From the NCBI GenBank assembly GCA_019638185.1, contig JAHBUH010000002.1, positions 62,001 to 126,000 of the forward strand: DNA of 64,000 nucleotides. The letters run 5' to 3'. Origin of the DNA: Leadbetterella sp. (GTDB taxonomy: Bacteria; Bacteroidota; Bacteroidia; Cytophagales; Spirosomataceae). Shown piece after piece: positions 1 to 10,185 of the stretch; positions within the stretch are counted from its first letter, which is position 1; each line of letters opens with the position of its first letter. The position numbers were made by a program, and so were the translations under genes. The notes under the pieces are model-generated. The model was not told where the DNA came from, searched no databases, and worked only from the letters and a program-made list of their open reading frames with translations.

Positions 1-1360
1 TGGCCGCCTCATGAGGCGGATAACCCTGCGCCAGGAGAGACGCAAGCATGCCGGTGAGCACATCGCCGCTGCCGCCTTTGGCCATTCCGTAATTCCCGGT
101 GGAATTATACCGGATCTGCCCGTCAGGAAATACCAGGGCGGAATTTGCACCTTTGATCACCACCAGCACGTTCAGGCGGTGAGCCAGCTCCCGTACCTTT
201 TCCAGTTTTTCGAAATCATCTGACCAGGGGCCGGTGATCCTTTCCAGCTCTTTGGGGTGCGGGGTTAAAATAGTACCCGCCGGTAAACGGGAAAGCAGCT
301 TCGGGTTACACGATAGAATATTCAGGGCATCCGCATCCAGCACCAGGGGCGGGGCGGTTTCCAGGAGCTTGCCCAGGGCGGCTTCGGTTTCCGCAGCGGT
401 GCCCATGCCTATCCCCACCCCCAGGGCGGAGAAACGGGTAAGCCCCTCAGGGAAAACAGACAGGTACTCCTCCTGCGGGTCGGTCAGCACCATGGCTTCC
501 GGCAGGGAGGTCTGGAGGGGTATGTATCCGCAGCGGGGAACATAGGCGGTAACCAGGCCACAGCCGGTTTTCAGGGCAGCACCTGCGGCCAGGATCACGG
601 CTCCCGTTTTACCGTAGCTTCCCCCGGCTATCAGCGCATGGCCGAACGTGCCCTTGTGTGAAAACCGGGAGGGTGTCCTGAGCAGGGCTTTAACAGTAGC
701 GGCGGTGATGTACTGCTCCGGGGCGGAGGAAGGGTCATCCAGCCCGATATCGATCACCCGGAAGTTCTCTGCCCTGGCCGCATTTTCAGGGAGTAGCAGT
801 GCCTTTTTAGGGCCATGGAAGGTGTACACCATCTGCGCTTTTATCACGGGCGCCTGAGGGCCTGTGGGCGCATCTGCCAGTAGGCCTGAGGGCATATCTA
901 CGGCCATCACCCTCCTGCCGGAAGTATTGACCTGGTCCGCCAGGGAAGCCCATCCCGGATCCAGCGGGCGGTTCAGCCCGTAACCGTAGAGGGCGTCTAT
1001 GATGACCGTGTTTTCCAGAAAACGGAGATGGGAATCCCGGTCAAAAACCGTTACGGGCAGGTCTCCCAGGCGTTTCTGATTTTCAAGATTATCGGGTGAG
1101 TAAGACGATGCCCTCAGCAGGCAGACCTGCACCTGGCTGCCGGCAGAAAACAGCATGCGGGCCAGGGCCAGGCCGTCACCGCCGTTATTTCCCGGTCCGC
1201 AGAGAATGGTAAAATGCGTACGGTAAATATCCATATCGGCCTTCAGGCTTTCGAAAAGCGCGCCGGCCGCCCTTTCCATTAATTGCCAGGAGCTGATCTG
1301 CTGAATGGCCAGGGTCCGGGCATAGGCTTCTTTTAACTGCTGTGCACTGAGAATATTCAT
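1..1360 (-). CDS. nnr: Bifunctional NAD(P)H-hydrate epimerase / ADP-dependent dehydratase (partial, 3' end outside window)
   Basis: Repairs hydrated NAD(P)H in the cytoplasm: the N-terminal YjeF domain epimerises R- and S-NAD(P)HX and the C-terminal kinase-like domain dehydrates S-NAD(P)HX using ADP. I translated it from the ATG at 1360-1358 (begins MNILSAQQLK); 453 residues are visible before the window edge. The epimerase glycine loop GPGNNGGDG is at about residues 55-63. The C-terminal domain shows the GGSYGKTGA loop, LTPHPKE, and near the edge GGSGDVLTG, the usual ATP/ADP-site motif. The usual length is about 500 residues, so roughly the last 50 are missing. It lies downstream of the pyrophosphatase on the same strand but beyond that gene's terminator, so it probably has its own promoter. 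Confidence 0.93.
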   Translation of the reverse strand, partial: MNILSAQQLKEAYARTLAIQQISSWQLMERAAGALFESLKADMDIYRTHFTILCGPGNNGGDGLALARMLFSAGSQVQVCLLRASSYSPDNLENQKRLGDLPVTVFDRDSHLRFLENTVIIDALYGYGLNRPLDPGWASLADQVNTSGRRVMAVDMPSGLLADAPTGPQAPVIKAQMVYTFHGPKKALLLPENAARAENFRVIDIGLDDPSSAPEQYITAATVKALLRTPSRFSHKGTFGHALIAGGSYGKTGAVILAAGAALKTGCGLVTAYVPRCGYIPLQTSLPEAMVLTDPQEEYLSVFPEGLTRFSALGVGIGMGTAAETEAALGKLLETAPPLVLDADALNILSCNPKLLSRLPAGTILTPHPKELERITGPWSDDFEKLEKVRELAHRLNVLVVIKGANSALVFPDGQIRYNSTGNYGMAKGGSGDVLTGMLASLLAQGYPPHEAA

Positions 1361-1457
1361 AGACGCCAAAGTTTTTGTAAAAATAGGGTTTATCGTTATA
1401 GGGTGTTGCTTCCCGACGGCTTTTCCCGGGTGGTTTATGATTTTTACGGGGCACAAA

Positions 1458-1485
1458 AAAAGGCTGCCTTTGCAGACAGCCTTTT
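1458..1485 (-). terminator. Intrinsic terminator of the pyrophosphatase gene
   Basis: Perfect 9-bp inverted repeat (AAAAGGCTG / CAGCCTTTT) with a 10-nt loop. Read on the minus strand it ends in a run of seven T. It begins about 20 nt after the pyrophosphatase stop codon. Confidence 0.85.
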
Positions 1486-1506
1486 CCGGATATTTTTAGA
1501 AAATCC

Positions 1507-4155
1507 TTATTTCGCTCTTACCGAAACGGCTATCCGGCGGTTTTGCGCCTTGCCTTCTTCGGTGTCGTTTGAAGCTACGGGATGTTCCTGCCCGAATCCT
1601 TCCGAAGTCAGGCGGTCAGCTGCCACACCCAGGTTAACCAGGGCCTTCTTAACGTTAGTAGCTCTTTCGTCAGACAGCTTCAGGTTACCTTCCGCTGTGC
1701 CGGTGTTATCGGTATAGCCACCGATTTTCACCTTCACATTGGGATATTCTTTAAGGATAGCGGCAATGTTCTCCACTTCTTTCATGCTGGTTTCGTCGAT
1801 CTCGTTGCTTCCGGATTTGAAGTTCAGATCCACAAAATTGAACCAGTTGTCATTACCCGGCTTCTGCGCGTCGTCTTCAATGAACCCGATCAGCTGGTCT
1901 TCGATCCCGTTATCCGTGAAAGACAGCATCAGGCCGGAAGGCAGTACTTTAGATACTGAAACTTTTTCTACTACCACTATGGCGTCATCGTCTTCCACTT
2001 CTGTGGCGGCCGGTGCTTTGGTAGCGATATAAGGGGCAATCACCAGTGATACAATAGACATCAGCTTAATGAGGATGTTCATAGAAGGGCCGGAAGTATC
2101 TTTGAACGGATCACCCACGGTGTCACCGGTTACGGCGGCTTTGTGCGGATCAGAACCTTTTTTGTAAGGTTTTCCATCAATGATCACCCCTTTTTCAAAG
2201 GATTTCTTGGCGTTATCCCAGGCACCACCGGCGTTAGATTGGAAAATACCCATCAGTACGCCGGATACGGTAACCCCGGCCAGCAGACCACCCAGGATCT
2301 CGGCAGAGCTGGTATCGGCAAAAATGCCTTTCAGCCCGAAACCTACGATCACCGGAACCAGCAGGGCAATAGCCCCCGGAGCGATCATCTGCCGGATAGA
2401 GGCTTTGGTAGAAATCTCCACACATTTTTCATATTCCGGAGTGGCTTTGTATTCCATGATACCCGGAATTTCGCGGAACTGGCGACGCACCTCGTTCACC
2501 ATTTCCATGGCTGCTTTACCTACGGCAGATATGGCCAGGGCAGAGAAAATGAACGGGATCATTCCGCCTATGAAGAGCCCCGCTAAAACCGGCGCCTTGT
2601 AAATGTTAATGGCATCAATTCCGGAGATACCCACAAAGGCCGCAAACAGCGCCAGGGACGTCAGTGCTGCCGAAGCAATGGCAAAGCCTTTTCCGGTAGC
2701 TGCCGTGGTATTTCCTACCGCATCCAGGTTATCGGTTCTTTCCCGTACTTCCGGCTGCAGCTGTGACATTTCAGCAATACCCCCCGCGTTATCCGCAATA
2801 GGCCCGAAAGCGTCAATAGCCAGCTGCATGGCCGTGGTGGCCATCATACCGGCAGCGGCGATAGACACCCCGTAAAGGCCGGCAAAAGCATACGATACCA
2901 CAATACCCACTGCCAGGATCAGGATAGGGATCACGGTAGATTCCATACCTACCGCCAGGCCGCCAATGATGTTAGTGGCGTGACCTGTACCTGATTTTTG
3001 TACAATAGAATCTACCGGCCTGCGGTTCATGGCCGTGTAATATTCAGTAACAATAGACATCAGCGCACCTACGATGAGGCCTGTCACGATGGAGTAAAAT
3101 ACCCCGTTAGCCGTAAATTCAAACCCTCTGAGGGATAAAGTTTCCGGCAGGATGTGTTTGGTAAGGAAGAAAGAAACGATCAGCGTAATGATGATAGACG
3201 CCCAGTTCCCTAAGTTAAGCGCGTTCTGAACGGAATCGTTTTCGTTTTTAACCCGTACAAACCAGGTGCCGATCCACGAGGCCACCACACCTACGCCTGC
3301 AATCAGCATAGGCAGCAGTACCGGTGAATATCCCCCGAAATTATCGGTTACATTGATCTCCTGGCCCAGCACCATGGTAGCCAGGATAGTGGCCACATAA
3401 GAACCGAAAAGGTCAGCGCCCATACCGGCCACGTCACCTACGTTATCGCCTACGTTATCAGCAATGGTAGCCGGGTTACGTACGTCGTCTTCCGGGATAC
3501 CCGCCTCTACCTTACCTACCAGGTCAGCGCCCACGTCAGCGGCTTTGGTATAGATACCGCCACCTACCCGGGCAAACAGCGCGATGGATTCCGCTCCGAG
3601 CGAGAAACCGGCCAGCACTTCAATGGCCTTTTTCATTTCTACGGAAGTAAGGCCCAGGCCCTGGGCAAAATGATTGTAGAAAACAATGAACAGGCCTCCG
3701 AAGCCCAGCACGGCCAGACCGGCTACGCCCATACCCATTACGGCACCACCGGTAAACGACACGTTCAGCGCCTTAGCCAGCGAGGTTTTAGCGGCCTGAG
3801 CCGTTCTCACGTTAGCCCGGGTGGCTACTTTCATACCAATGTAGCCGGCCAGCGCTGAAAACACCGCACCGATCAGGAAAGACAGCGCGATCAGCGGAGA
3901 AGAATGAATAGGATGTTCGGGTGTTCCCTCATCACTGCCCAGGAAGAAAAGGATGATAGCAGTGGGTAAAGCAAACATGGCAAGAATCCTCCACTCTGCT
4001 TTCAGGAAAGCAATAGCCCCGTCAGCGATGTAACCGGAAAGTCTTTTCATGTTCTCCTCTCCGGCGTCCTGTCTGGACACCCAGTTGAACTTAAGCGCCG
4101 TATAAATAAGGCCTAACAGTCCAAACAAAGGCACAAAGTATACAATTGAATTCAT
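1507..4155 (-). CDS. hppA: Membrane-bound ion-translocating pyrophosphatase with C-terminal OmpA-like domain
   Basis: Couples PPi hydrolysis to H+ or Na+ export across the inner membrane. Begins at ATG 4155 ([10 protein letters not shown]); a longer in-frame start at 4191 would be TTG and lies inside the promoter box, so I reject it. 882 residues against about 700-760 for normal family members. Residues 1 to about 735 are the multi-helix pyrophosphatase: [11 protein letters not shown] at 207-217, then [15 protein letters not shown], and near the end the second acidic cluster containing [14 protein letters not shown]. The [10 protein letters not shown] motif has Ala at the position that is Lys in K+-independent enzymes, so a K+-dependent type is expected (family knowledge). 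H+ versus Na+ specificity cannot be read safely. The last ~125 residues are an OmpA-like peptidoglycan-binding domain ([22 protein letters not shown]). Family topology puts the C-terminus in the periplasm, which fits cell-wall binding. Confidence 0.95.
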   Translation of the reverse strand: MNSIVYFVPLFGLLGLIYTALKFNWVSRQDAGEENMKRLSGYIADGAIAFLKAEWRILAMFALPTAIILFFLGSDEGTPEHPIHSSPLIALSFLIGAVFSALAGYIGMKVATRANVRTAQAAKTSLAKALNVSFTGGAVMGMGVAGLAVLGFGGLFIVFYNHFAQGLGLTSVEMKKAIEVLAGFSLGAESIALFARVGGGIYTKAADVGADLVGKVEAGIPEDDVRNPATIADNVGDNVGDVAGMGADLFGSYVATILATMVLGQEINVTDNFGGYSPVLLPMLIAGVGVVASWIGTWFVRVKNENDSVQNALNLGNWASIIITLIVSFFLTKHILPETLSLRGFEFTANGVFYSIVTGLIVGALMSIVTEYYTAMNRRPVDSIVQKSGTGHATNIIGGLAVGMESTVIPILILAVGIVVSYAFAGLYGVSIAAAGMMATTAMQLAIDAFGPIADNAGGIAEMSQLQPEVRERTDNLDAVGNTTAATGKGFAIASAALTSLALFAAFVGISGIDAINIYKAPVLAGLFIGGMIPFIFSALAISAVGKAAMEMVNEVRRQFREIPGIMEYKATPEYEKCVEISTKASIRQMIAPGAIALLVPVIVGFGLKGIFADTSSAEILGGLLAGVTVSGVLMGIFQSNAGGAWDNAKKSFEKGVIIDGKPYKKGSDPHKAAVTGDTVGDPFKDTSGPSMNILIKLMSIVSLVIAPYIATKAPAATEVEDDDAIVVVEKVSVSKVLPSGLMLSFTDNGIEDQLIGFIEDDAQKPGNDNWFNFVDLNFKSGSNEIDETSMKEVENIAAILKEYPNVKVKIGGYTDNTGTAEGNLKLSDERATNVKKALVNLGVAADRLTSEGFGQEHPVASNDTEEGKAQNRRIAVSVRAK

Positions 4156-4188
4156 AAATAAATGGTTATATCTTTTAACAAAATCGTG

Positions 4189-4196
4189 CAAATTTA
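4189..4196 (-). promoter_or_regulatory. -7 box (TAAATTTG) for hppA
   Basis: Minus-strand TAAATTTG matches the Bacteroidota -7 consensus TAnnTTTG, about 34 nt upstream of the chosen ATG. No convincing -33 TTG was identified. Confidence 0.5.
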
Positions 4197-4269
4197 TACT
4201 ATCACGCAGAGAATTAAAAGGAATTTGTGTAAAGATTAATTAGGCTGGTTATAAATAAGCCGGTAGAAG

Positions 4270-4962
4270 TTATTCCAGTGTGAAGGATACCTGAACGGAA
4301 ATACTTTTCTTTACACTCTGCGGTATTTCTGCGATAAACCCGCCATCGTTACCGGATTTGGCATAGGCCAGCTCGGCACGGAAGACCGGATCCGGCTGCA
4401 CGGTATCGGATACATGGGTAACCCTGCCCAGCTTCCGGCCGGAAGCCTTCGCCATAACCTCCGCTTTTTTCCGGGCTTGCCCAATGGCTTTTTCGATCAG
4501 CTCACCGTGAAAATCATTGGACCGGGAGGACGTGAAAGCCGGATTTACATTGGTAAAGCCGGCATTTACCAGGCGGATCAGGAAATCGGGATAGCTTTTG
4601 AGGTCTTCCAGTTTCACCGTAATGTTCTGGTGGGTGCCGAAATACTCCTTCGGGGTTCCGTCAGCTCTGAATTCCATCTGCCGGTTAAAGCTAATCAGTG
4701 AATAAGTGATGTTTTTGTCTGGTATCCGCAGGTCCTTCAGGAACCGGAGCAGTTGGGCTTCCGCTGTCTTGTGCTGGTCAAAGGCTGTTTTTACCCCGTC
4801 GTAATCTTTGTAATTCAGGTTAATGTTAAACCATACCTGGTCTGCAGGAATCTCTATTGCAGCTTCCCCGCTGACCTGTATTCTTTCGTCCTGCAGGGTT
4901 TTTTGTGCAAAAGTGAAATGAGACATTACTACTAAACCCGCAATAGCCAGCTTCTTAATCAT
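4270..4962 (-). CDS. Periplasmic SIMPL-domain (DUF541) protein
   Basis: 230-residue exported protein of the SIMPL/DUF541 family (BP26, YggE relatives), whose biochemical role is poorly known; members have been linked to outer-membrane proteins and oxidative stress. A signal peptide is visible (MIKKLAIAGLVVMSHFTFAQ, cleavage after AQ). The mature part starts with the family's ISGEA-like segment (here VSGEAAIEIPADQVWF), and the C-terminal half has the IGQARKKAEVMAKASGRKLG helix typical of the domain. It lies on the same strand as the pyrophosphatase and upstream of it, but that gene has its own promoter, so co-transcription is not certain. Confidence 0.85.
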   Translation of the reverse strand: MIKKLAIAGLVVMSHFTFAQKTLQDERIQVSGEAAIEIPADQVWFNINLNYKDYDGVKTAFDQHKTAEAQLLRFLKDLRIPDKNITYSLISFNRQMEFRADGTPKEYFGTHQNITVKLEDLKSYPDFLIRLVNAGFTNVNPAFTSSRSNDFHGELIEKAIGQARKKAEVMAKASGRKLGRVTHVSDTVQPDPVFRAELAYAKSGNDGGFIAEIPQSVKKSISVQVSFTLE

Positions 4963-5100
4963 GATAAAATTTTATTTGTTTGTACGTTAGGACTGTTTCC
5001 GGAGGCGGATGGTTGCAGAAATGAATGTTCTTATGAAAATATTAACAATTGACTTACTATTTTTACACCTCCATCCGTTGATCCTATTTCTAAAGCATAA

Positions 5101-7578
5101 ATGAAAAAAGTAGTTCTGTGTATATTTCTCCTGTCTCAGGTACTCCCGGGGCAGGCCCAGTCCCATCCTCTGAACAGCAGTGAAATTTACCTGGGCCTTC
5201 AGCGCCTGGCTACCGTAGGGAACGTCATGTATATTGCGGCTCACCCGGATGATGAAAACACCCTGCTCATTACCTGGCTGGCAAAAGAAAAGAAGGTCAG
5301 AACGGCTTATTATGCCATGACCCGGGGCGATGGCGGTCAGAACCTTATCGGTCCCGAACAGGACGAGTACGTGGGGCTGATCCGTACCCATGAGCTGCTG
5401 GAAGCCCGGAAAATAGACGGGGGTGAGCAATATTTTTCAAGAGCCGTGGACTTCGGTTTCTCCAAATCTACCGATGAGGCCCTGCTGCTGTGGGGGAAGG
5501 AGAAGATCCTGGAAGACCTGGTTTACCGGATCCGGAAGTTCCGGCCGGATGTGATGATTAACCGCTTTCCGCCGGATGAACGGGCGGGCCATGGGCACCA
5601 CTCGGCGTCAGCGGTGCTGTCGAAAGAGGCCTTTGATGCCGCTGCTGACCCGCGCCGCTTCCCTGAACAACTGAAGGAAGTGGAGGTGTGGCAGCCCAAA
5701 CGCCTGGTCTGGAATACCTTCGGGAGAGGGTTTACCAATACCGCTCCGGAGGGGGAAAGCTATGTGGAGGTGCCGCTGGGCGAGTATAATCCTGTACTGG
5801 GGGAGGCTTATACGGAGATTGCGGCCCGGGCCCGCAGCAAGCACCGCAGCCAGGGCTTCGGCAGCGCCCCCACCCGCAGCGAGCGCTCGGATTACCTGGT
5901 GCATATTAAAGGCACCCCGGCCTCCAAAGATATTTTTGACGGCATAGACCTCAGCTGGAGGCGGGTAGACGGGGGCCAGAAGATCGCCCTGCTGCTGGAC
6001 CAGGTGATCGGGAAATTCGATTTCCGGAAACCGGCGGCCTCCGTGCCTGACCTGGTGAAAATTTACGGTTTCATTAATTCCCTGCCGGAATCGGTGTATA
6101 AATATGAGAAGCTGGACGAATGCCGCGAGCTGATCTTTGCCTGTGCGGGGCTCTACCTGGAGGTGAGCGCTTCCACTAACAGCACCTCGCCGGGGCAGAG
6201 CGTGAAGCTGTTCTCTACTGCCGTTAACCGCTCCGACCTGCCCGTAGAAGTCAAAGAGTTGAAGATCACCGGCGCAGTGAGCCGGGATACTGTTCTTAAC
6301 ACGCGGCTTGAAAACAATAAAAATTCGGAAGTGGTCTTTGACGTGAAGATCCCGGCTAACGCAGAAATCACCCAGCCTTACTGGATGAAAGAAAGCAAAG
6401 AGACCGGGAAATACCGGATCTCGGATGAGAAGCTGCGGAACCAGCCTATGGCTCCGGATCCGCTTTGGGCCGAATATACCCTGAGTATTTTGGGGGAGAA
6501 CCTTACTTACCGGCACCCGGTGAAATACAAATACACGGAACCCTCCCGCGGCGAGATCTACAAATACCTGGAGATCCGGCCGGAGATCATGCTGAACTTT
6601 GAGCAAAACGTCTTTATTTTCACCGAAGGCCAGGCCAAGACCGTGGGAGTGGTGGCTAAAAATAACCTGGCGGCGAATAAGGCCACGGTATCCCTGAAGC
6701 TGCCGGAAGGCTGGACCTGCACGCCGGCATCGGTAGGGGTGGAGTTTACGGAAAAGGACCAGGAAAAGCCGGTGTACTTTACCGTTACCCCAGGAAAAAA
6801 CACCCGGGAAGCCACCATTAGTGCCGTGGCCGTCAATGCCCGCGGTACCTACGATCACGCCTACCGGCATATTTCCTATGAGCATATCCCCGAGCTGAAT
6901 GTTTTCCCGAAAGCCGCTGCCCGGGCCATTAACCTGGATGTGAAGATTGCGGGTAAAAAGGTGGGGTACGTGATGGGCGCCGGTGATGAGGTGGCGCAGT
7001 CGCTGATGCAGATCGGGTATGAAGTGACATTTTTGGATGAAAACAGCATTAAAGGCGATCTGAGCCGGCTGGACGCCATCATTATCGGGGTACGGGCCTA
7101 CAATACCAAAGACTGGCTGGCGAATTCCCAGAAGCTGCTGCTGGAATATGTGCAAAACGGCGGTAACCTGCTGGTGCAATACCAGACCCAGGCTTTTTAC
7201 GGCAAGATCAAGACCAATGAACTGGGGCCTTACCCCATGACCATTGGCCGGGGGCGGGTAACGGAAGAAGATGCCGCCGTGCAGTTTCTGAACCCGCAGG
7301 ATCCGGTGCTGAACTACCCGAACCGCATCACTGCCCGCGATTTTGAGGGCTGGGTGCAGGAAAGGGGCCTCTATTTTGCCCAGGAATGGTCCGATAAATA
7401 CACCACGGTGCTGGCCATGAAAGATAAGGGCGAAACGAAGCAGGAAGGATCCCTGCTGTATACGCGTTATGGCAAAGGGAACTTCGTGTTTACGGGCTTG
7501 TCGCTGTTCCGCCAGCTGCCGGCCGGGGTACCGGGCGCCTACCGGCTGATCGCTAACCTGATCTCCATGAAGAAATGA
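5101..7578 (+). CDS. Secreted PIG-L/LmbE family deacetylase, multidomain
   Basis: Predicted exported zinc-dependent N-acyl deacetylase of 825 residues. Signal peptide at 1-20 (ends GQAQ). The LmbE/PIG-L domain spans about 40-260, with the metal/catalytic motif AHPDDE at 47-52 and the second metal-ligand segment RAGHGHH near 165. The middle carries beta-sandwich-like segments, and the last ~200 residues resemble a ThuA/glutamine-amidotransferase-like fold (ENGGNLL-type strand, YVQNGGNLLVQYQTQ). Such long PIG-L proteins are frequent in Bacteroidota; the substrate, probably an N-acetylated sugar conjugate, is unknown. Its stop overlaps the start of the VWA gene (ATGA), so the two are translationally coupled. 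Confidence 0.9.
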   Translation: MKKVVLCIFLLSQVLPGQAQSHPLNSSEIYLGLQRLATVGNVMYIAAHPDDENTLLITWLAKEKKVRTAYYAMTRGDGGQNLIGPEQDEYVGLIRTHELLEARKIDGGEQYFSRAVDFGFSKSTDEALLLWGKEKILEDLVYRIRKFRPDVMINRFPPDERAGHGHHSASAVLSKEAFDAAADPRRFPEQLKEVEVWQPKRLVWNTFGRGFTNTAPEGESYVEVPLGEYNPVLGEAYTEIAARARSKHRSQGFGSAPTRSERSDYLVHIKGTPASKDIFDGIDLSWRRVDGGQKIALLLDQVIGKFDFRKPAASVPDLVKIYGFINSLPESVYKYEKLDECRELIFACAGLYLEVSASTNSTSPGQSVKLFSTAVNRSDLPVEVKELKITGAVSRDTVLNTRLENNKNSEVVFDVKIPANAEITQPYWMKESKETGKYRISDEKLRNQPMAPDPLWAEYTLSILGENLTYRHPVKYKYTEPSRGEIYKYLEIRPEIMLNFEQNVFIFTEGQAKTVGVVAKNNLAANKATVSLKLPEGWTCTPASVGVEFTEKDQEKPVYFTVTPGKNTREATISAVAVNARGTYDHAYRHISYEHIPELNVFPKAAARAINLDVKIAGKKVGYVMGAGDEVAQSLMQIGYEVTFLDENSIKGDLSRLDAIIIGVRAYNTKDWLANSQKLLLEYVQNGGNLLVQYQTQAFYGKIKTNELGPYPMTIGRGRVTEEDAAVQFLNPQDPVLNYPNRITARDFEGWVQERGLYFAQEWSDKYTTVLAMKDKGETKQEGSLLYTRYGKGNFVFTGLSLFRQLPAGVPGAYRLIANLISMKK

Positions 7579-8531
7579 ATTTCAGCAGGGAATTTACCCG
7601 GGTAGAATACCTGTTCCTGATAAGTTTTGTGCTTATCTACCTGTTTTATTTCTACCGGGTGTTCTCGGCGGCCCGGAAACTGAAGACCACGGCCACCTCT
7701 TCGGTTTTCAAATTCCTGGTACGGTCTATTTACCTGGGCCTGATGTCAATGGCCATGCTGGGGCCTAACTTTGGGGTGACGGAAACCGAAGCGCGGGCCT
7801 CGGGGAAAGATATTTTTATAGCCTTTGACCTCTCGGAATCCATGAATGCCAATGACGTGGAACCCAGCCGGATCGACAAATCCAAGAGCGAGATGCTGGG
7901 ACTGGCAGACCGCTTTAACGCTGACAGGATAGGGGTGATGGTCTTTAATTCGGAAGCGTATGTACTCACGCCGCTCACCTTTGATGAAGAAAACATCCGG
8001 AACTCGGTTCGTACGCTGCGCACCTCCCTGCTGGGCCGGGGCTCCACCGACTTTAACCCGGTGCTGGCCCTGCTGAACGAAAAACTGGGTACGGGATCGC
8101 AGAACCGCGGCAAGGTGGGCGTTATTATTACCGATGGCGAAGCGCACTACCCGCTCCGGCAGCAGGAAGCCGGCCTCCTGAAAAAAAATAACATCCGCCT
8201 CTTTTTTGTGGGGGTAGGTACCCTGGGCGGAGGAAAGATACCGGTGATGCAGGGCTATAAGAAGGATAAGGAGGGAGAAGACATTGTCACCAGCCTGGAA
8301 GTGGATAAGATCAGCGCTTTGGCCAAAGCCACCGGCGGGGAATACTTCATTCTGAATAATATCCAGAATGACCTGCCTGCATTGGCTGACCGGATCGCCC
8401 TGGTGGCAGGCTCGGCAGATGACCTGAACCGTCAGAGCGTTACCTATAACAAATATATATTTTTCCTGCTCCTGGCGATGATTTTTGTGGGAGTGGATTT
8501 TCTGATCACGGTTAAAGTATTGAAGATATAA
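7575..8531 (+). CDS. BatB-like von Willebrand factor A domain membrane protein
   Basis: 318-residue inner-membrane protein resembling BatA/BatB of the Bacteroides aerotolerance cluster. Two hydrophobic helices lie at about 12-28 and 45-65, a VWA domain at about 78-270, and a C-terminal helix near 297-315. The MIDAS metal motif DLSES is at 85-89, with the conserved Thr and Asp further on (ITDGEAH). It overlaps the PIG-L gene by 4 nt and abuts the next gene directly. The partners usually found with Bat proteins (MoxR ATPase, DUF58, BatA, BatD) are not in this window, so this is an unusual, reduced context. Confidence 0.85.
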   Translation: MNFSREFTRVEYLFLISFVLIYLFYFYRVFSAARKLKTTATSSVFKFLVRSIYLGLMSMAMLGPNFGVTETEARASGKDIFIAFDLSESMNANDVEPSRIDKSKSEMLGLADRFNADRIGVMVFNSEAYVLTPLTFDEENIRNSVRTLRTSLLGRGSTDFNPVLALLNEKLGTGSQNRGKVGVIITDGEAHYPLRQQEAGLLKKNNIRLFFVGVGTLGGGKIPVMQGYKKDKEGEDIVTSLEVDKISALAKATGGEYFILNNIQNDLPALADRIALVAGSADDLNRQSVTYNKYIFFLLLAMIFVGVDFLITVKVLKI

Positions 8532-9167
8532 GTGCATTTCTTTATTTATTATATCATTTTTTTTCTTCTGAACCCCCGGTTCTATACCAATATAGAGCAG
8601 AGGAACCACTATATCGATGAGTTTAACCAGAAGATGGCGGCCCGTGATTTCCAGGGGTCCATAGCCATCTTTGAGCGGCTGGAGGAGGTGCACCGGGTGA
8701 TTGACATTCACCTGCGCCTGGATGCCGCGCATGCCTATTTTGCGGTGGGGGATACCTCTGCCGCCCGCATTAACTATGAACTCTCCCGTGACATCAGTGA
8801 CCCGGGGCAGTCGTCGGTATCCCGGAACCAGCTGGGTATCCTGGCCCTGATGCGGAAAGACACGGCCACGGCCCTGGATTTTTTCCGCTCCGCCATCGAA
8901 AGGAATAACGACTTGAAGGAAGCCCGGTTTAATTATGAGCTGATCTCCCGGCTCTATCACCGGAAAGCGCCGCCCACACCCCTGGAAGAAGAGCGGAACA
9001 CCCAGGTGGTGACGTCGGACGAGCGCGAAGAAGAGCTGGGCCGCTATGTTTCCGAGAACATTACACGGGAGCGGGCGCTGCAGCTGCTGGATAACCTCCG
9101 GATGTCAGAGAGCAAAGGCCTGATCCCCGGGAAAAATAGTGATCAGAAAATAGAAAAAGATTGGTAA
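8532..9167 (+). CDS. TPR-repeat protein, BatC-like, membrane-anchored
   Basis: 211 residues, GTG start at 8532 immediately after the preceding TAA. A hydrophobic N-terminal segment (about 1-14, FFIYYIIFFLL) is followed by tetratricopeptide-like helices (about 30-145, with FAVGDTSAARINYELS and ALDFFRSAIERN). It ends in a charged tail. Its position behind a VWA protein is that of BatC, which carries TPRs and is proposed to work with BatA/BatB. The function of the group is unresolved. The GTG start is inferred from spacing and the hydrophobic anchor; later ATGs (for example MAARDFQG) would lose the anchor. Confidence 0.7.
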   Translation: MHFFIYYIIFFLLNPRFYTNIEQRNHYIDEFNQKMAARDFQGSIAIFERLEEVHRVIDIHLRLDAAHAYFAVGDTSAARINYELSRDISDPGQSSVSRNQLGILALMRKDTATALDFFRSAIERNNDLKEARFNYELISRLYHRKAPPTPLEEERNTQVVTSDEREEELGRYVSENITRERALQLLDNLRMSESKGLIPGKNSDQKIEKDW

Positions 9168-9172
9168 ATTTG
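9165..9172 (+). promoter_or_regulatory. -7 box (TAAATTTG) for purC
   Basis: TAAATTTG at the very end of the TPR gene, 49 nt before the purC ATG, matches TAnnTTTG. No clear -33 element. Confidence 0.4.
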
Positions 9173-9220
9173 TAGTCTGTAAACATTGCAGCAAACTTAG
9201 TCCTTCGAATTTTCAGGCAA

Positions 9221-10162
9221 ATGAACACCATTAACGAAACCGATTTCCAATTTAAGAATCAAACTTCATTTTACCGGGGTAAAGTACGGGATGTCTACGG
9301 ACTGGGTAAATACGTACTCATGGTAGCTACTGACCGCATTTCTGCTTTTGACGTGGTATTGCCCCGCGCTATTCCGTATAAAGGACAGGTGCTGAACCAG
9401 ATTGCCGCCCGTAACCTGGAAGCCACACGTGATATTGTACCTAACTGGCTGATTGCCGTTCCGGATCCTAACGCTGCCCTGGGGCTGAAATGCGAGACCT
9501 TCCCGGTGGAAATGGTGGTACGGGGTTACCTGGCCGGGCATGCCTGGCGGGAGTACCGTGAAGGAAAGCGTAAAGTGTGCGGCGTTTCCCTTCCTGACGG
9601 CCTGAAAGAAAACGATAAACTGCCGGCACCCATCATCACACCTACTACCAAGGCCCACGAAGGGCACGATGAGGATATCTCCCGGGAGGAGATCATCAGC
9701 AGCGGGCTGGTGGCCGTGGATCAATACCTGCAGCTGGAGAAATATGCCCTGGCGCTTTTTGAAAAAGGTACACAGATGGCCCGGGAAAACGGGCTGATCC
9801 TGGTAGATACCAAATACGAGTTCGGGCATGTGGGCGATACCGTCTACCTGATCGATGAGATTCATACGCCGGACTCTTCCCGCTATTTTTACCTGGACAA
9901 ATACCGGGAAAACCAGGAAGCCGGCCGGCCCCAGAAGCAGTTGTCCAAGGAATTTGTGCGCGAATGGCTGATTGAAAACGGGTTCCAGGGGAAGGAAGGG
10001 CAGCAGGTACCCGAAATGACGGACGAGAAAACCGAAGAGATCTCTAACCGCTACATTGAGCTGTATGAGAAATTTACGGGTGAAAAGTTCAAAAAGCGGC
10101 CGTCAGAAAATATCCTGAAAAGGGTGCAGGAAAATGTAGAGCGATTTCTCAAAAAACTCTGA
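9221..10162 (+). CDS. purC: Phosphoribosylaminoimidazole-succinocarboxamide synthase (SAICAR synthetase)
   Basis: Joins CAIR and aspartate with ATP to make SAICAR, the eighth step of purine synthesis, in the cytoplasm. 313 residues, the length of the longer, yeast-like PurC form common in Bacteroidota. Visible motifs are [12 protein letters not shown] near the N-terminus (nucleotide loop), the [12 protein letters not shown] signature, [19 protein letters not shown], and [13 protein letters not shown] at 9221. It is followed after 23 nt by an aminotransferase gene on the same strand. Confidence 0.97.
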   Translation: MNTINETDFQFKNQTSFYRGKVRDVYGLGKYVLMVATDRISAFDVVLPRAIPYKGQVLNQIAARNLEATRDIVPNWLIAVPDPNAALGLKCETFPVEMVVRGYLAGHAWREYREGKRKVCGVSLPDGLKENDKLPAPIITPTTKAHEGHDEDISREEIISSGLVAVDQYLQLEKYALALFEKGTQMARENGLILVDTKYEFGHVGDTVYLIDEIHTPDSSRYFYLDKYRENQEAGRPQKQLSKEFVREWLIENGFQGKEGQQVPEMTDEKTEEISNRYIELYEKFTGEKFKKRPSENILKRVQENVERFLKKL

Positions 10163-10185
10163 TATACTTCAACCTGATATGAATA

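Noticed and set aside
4156..4191. Upstream TTG start for hppA giving 12 extra residues.
   Set aside because: It lies within the predicted -7 promoter box; the ATG at 4155 matches family N-termini.
5608..7179. A 523-codon open frame antisense to the PIG-L gene, and a 404-codon one at 7746-8960 antisense to the VWA and TPR genes.
   Set aside because: Composition rich in His, Gly, Phe and Arg, no domain or signal, fully covered by convincing genes on the other strand; typical shadow frames in GC-rich DNA.
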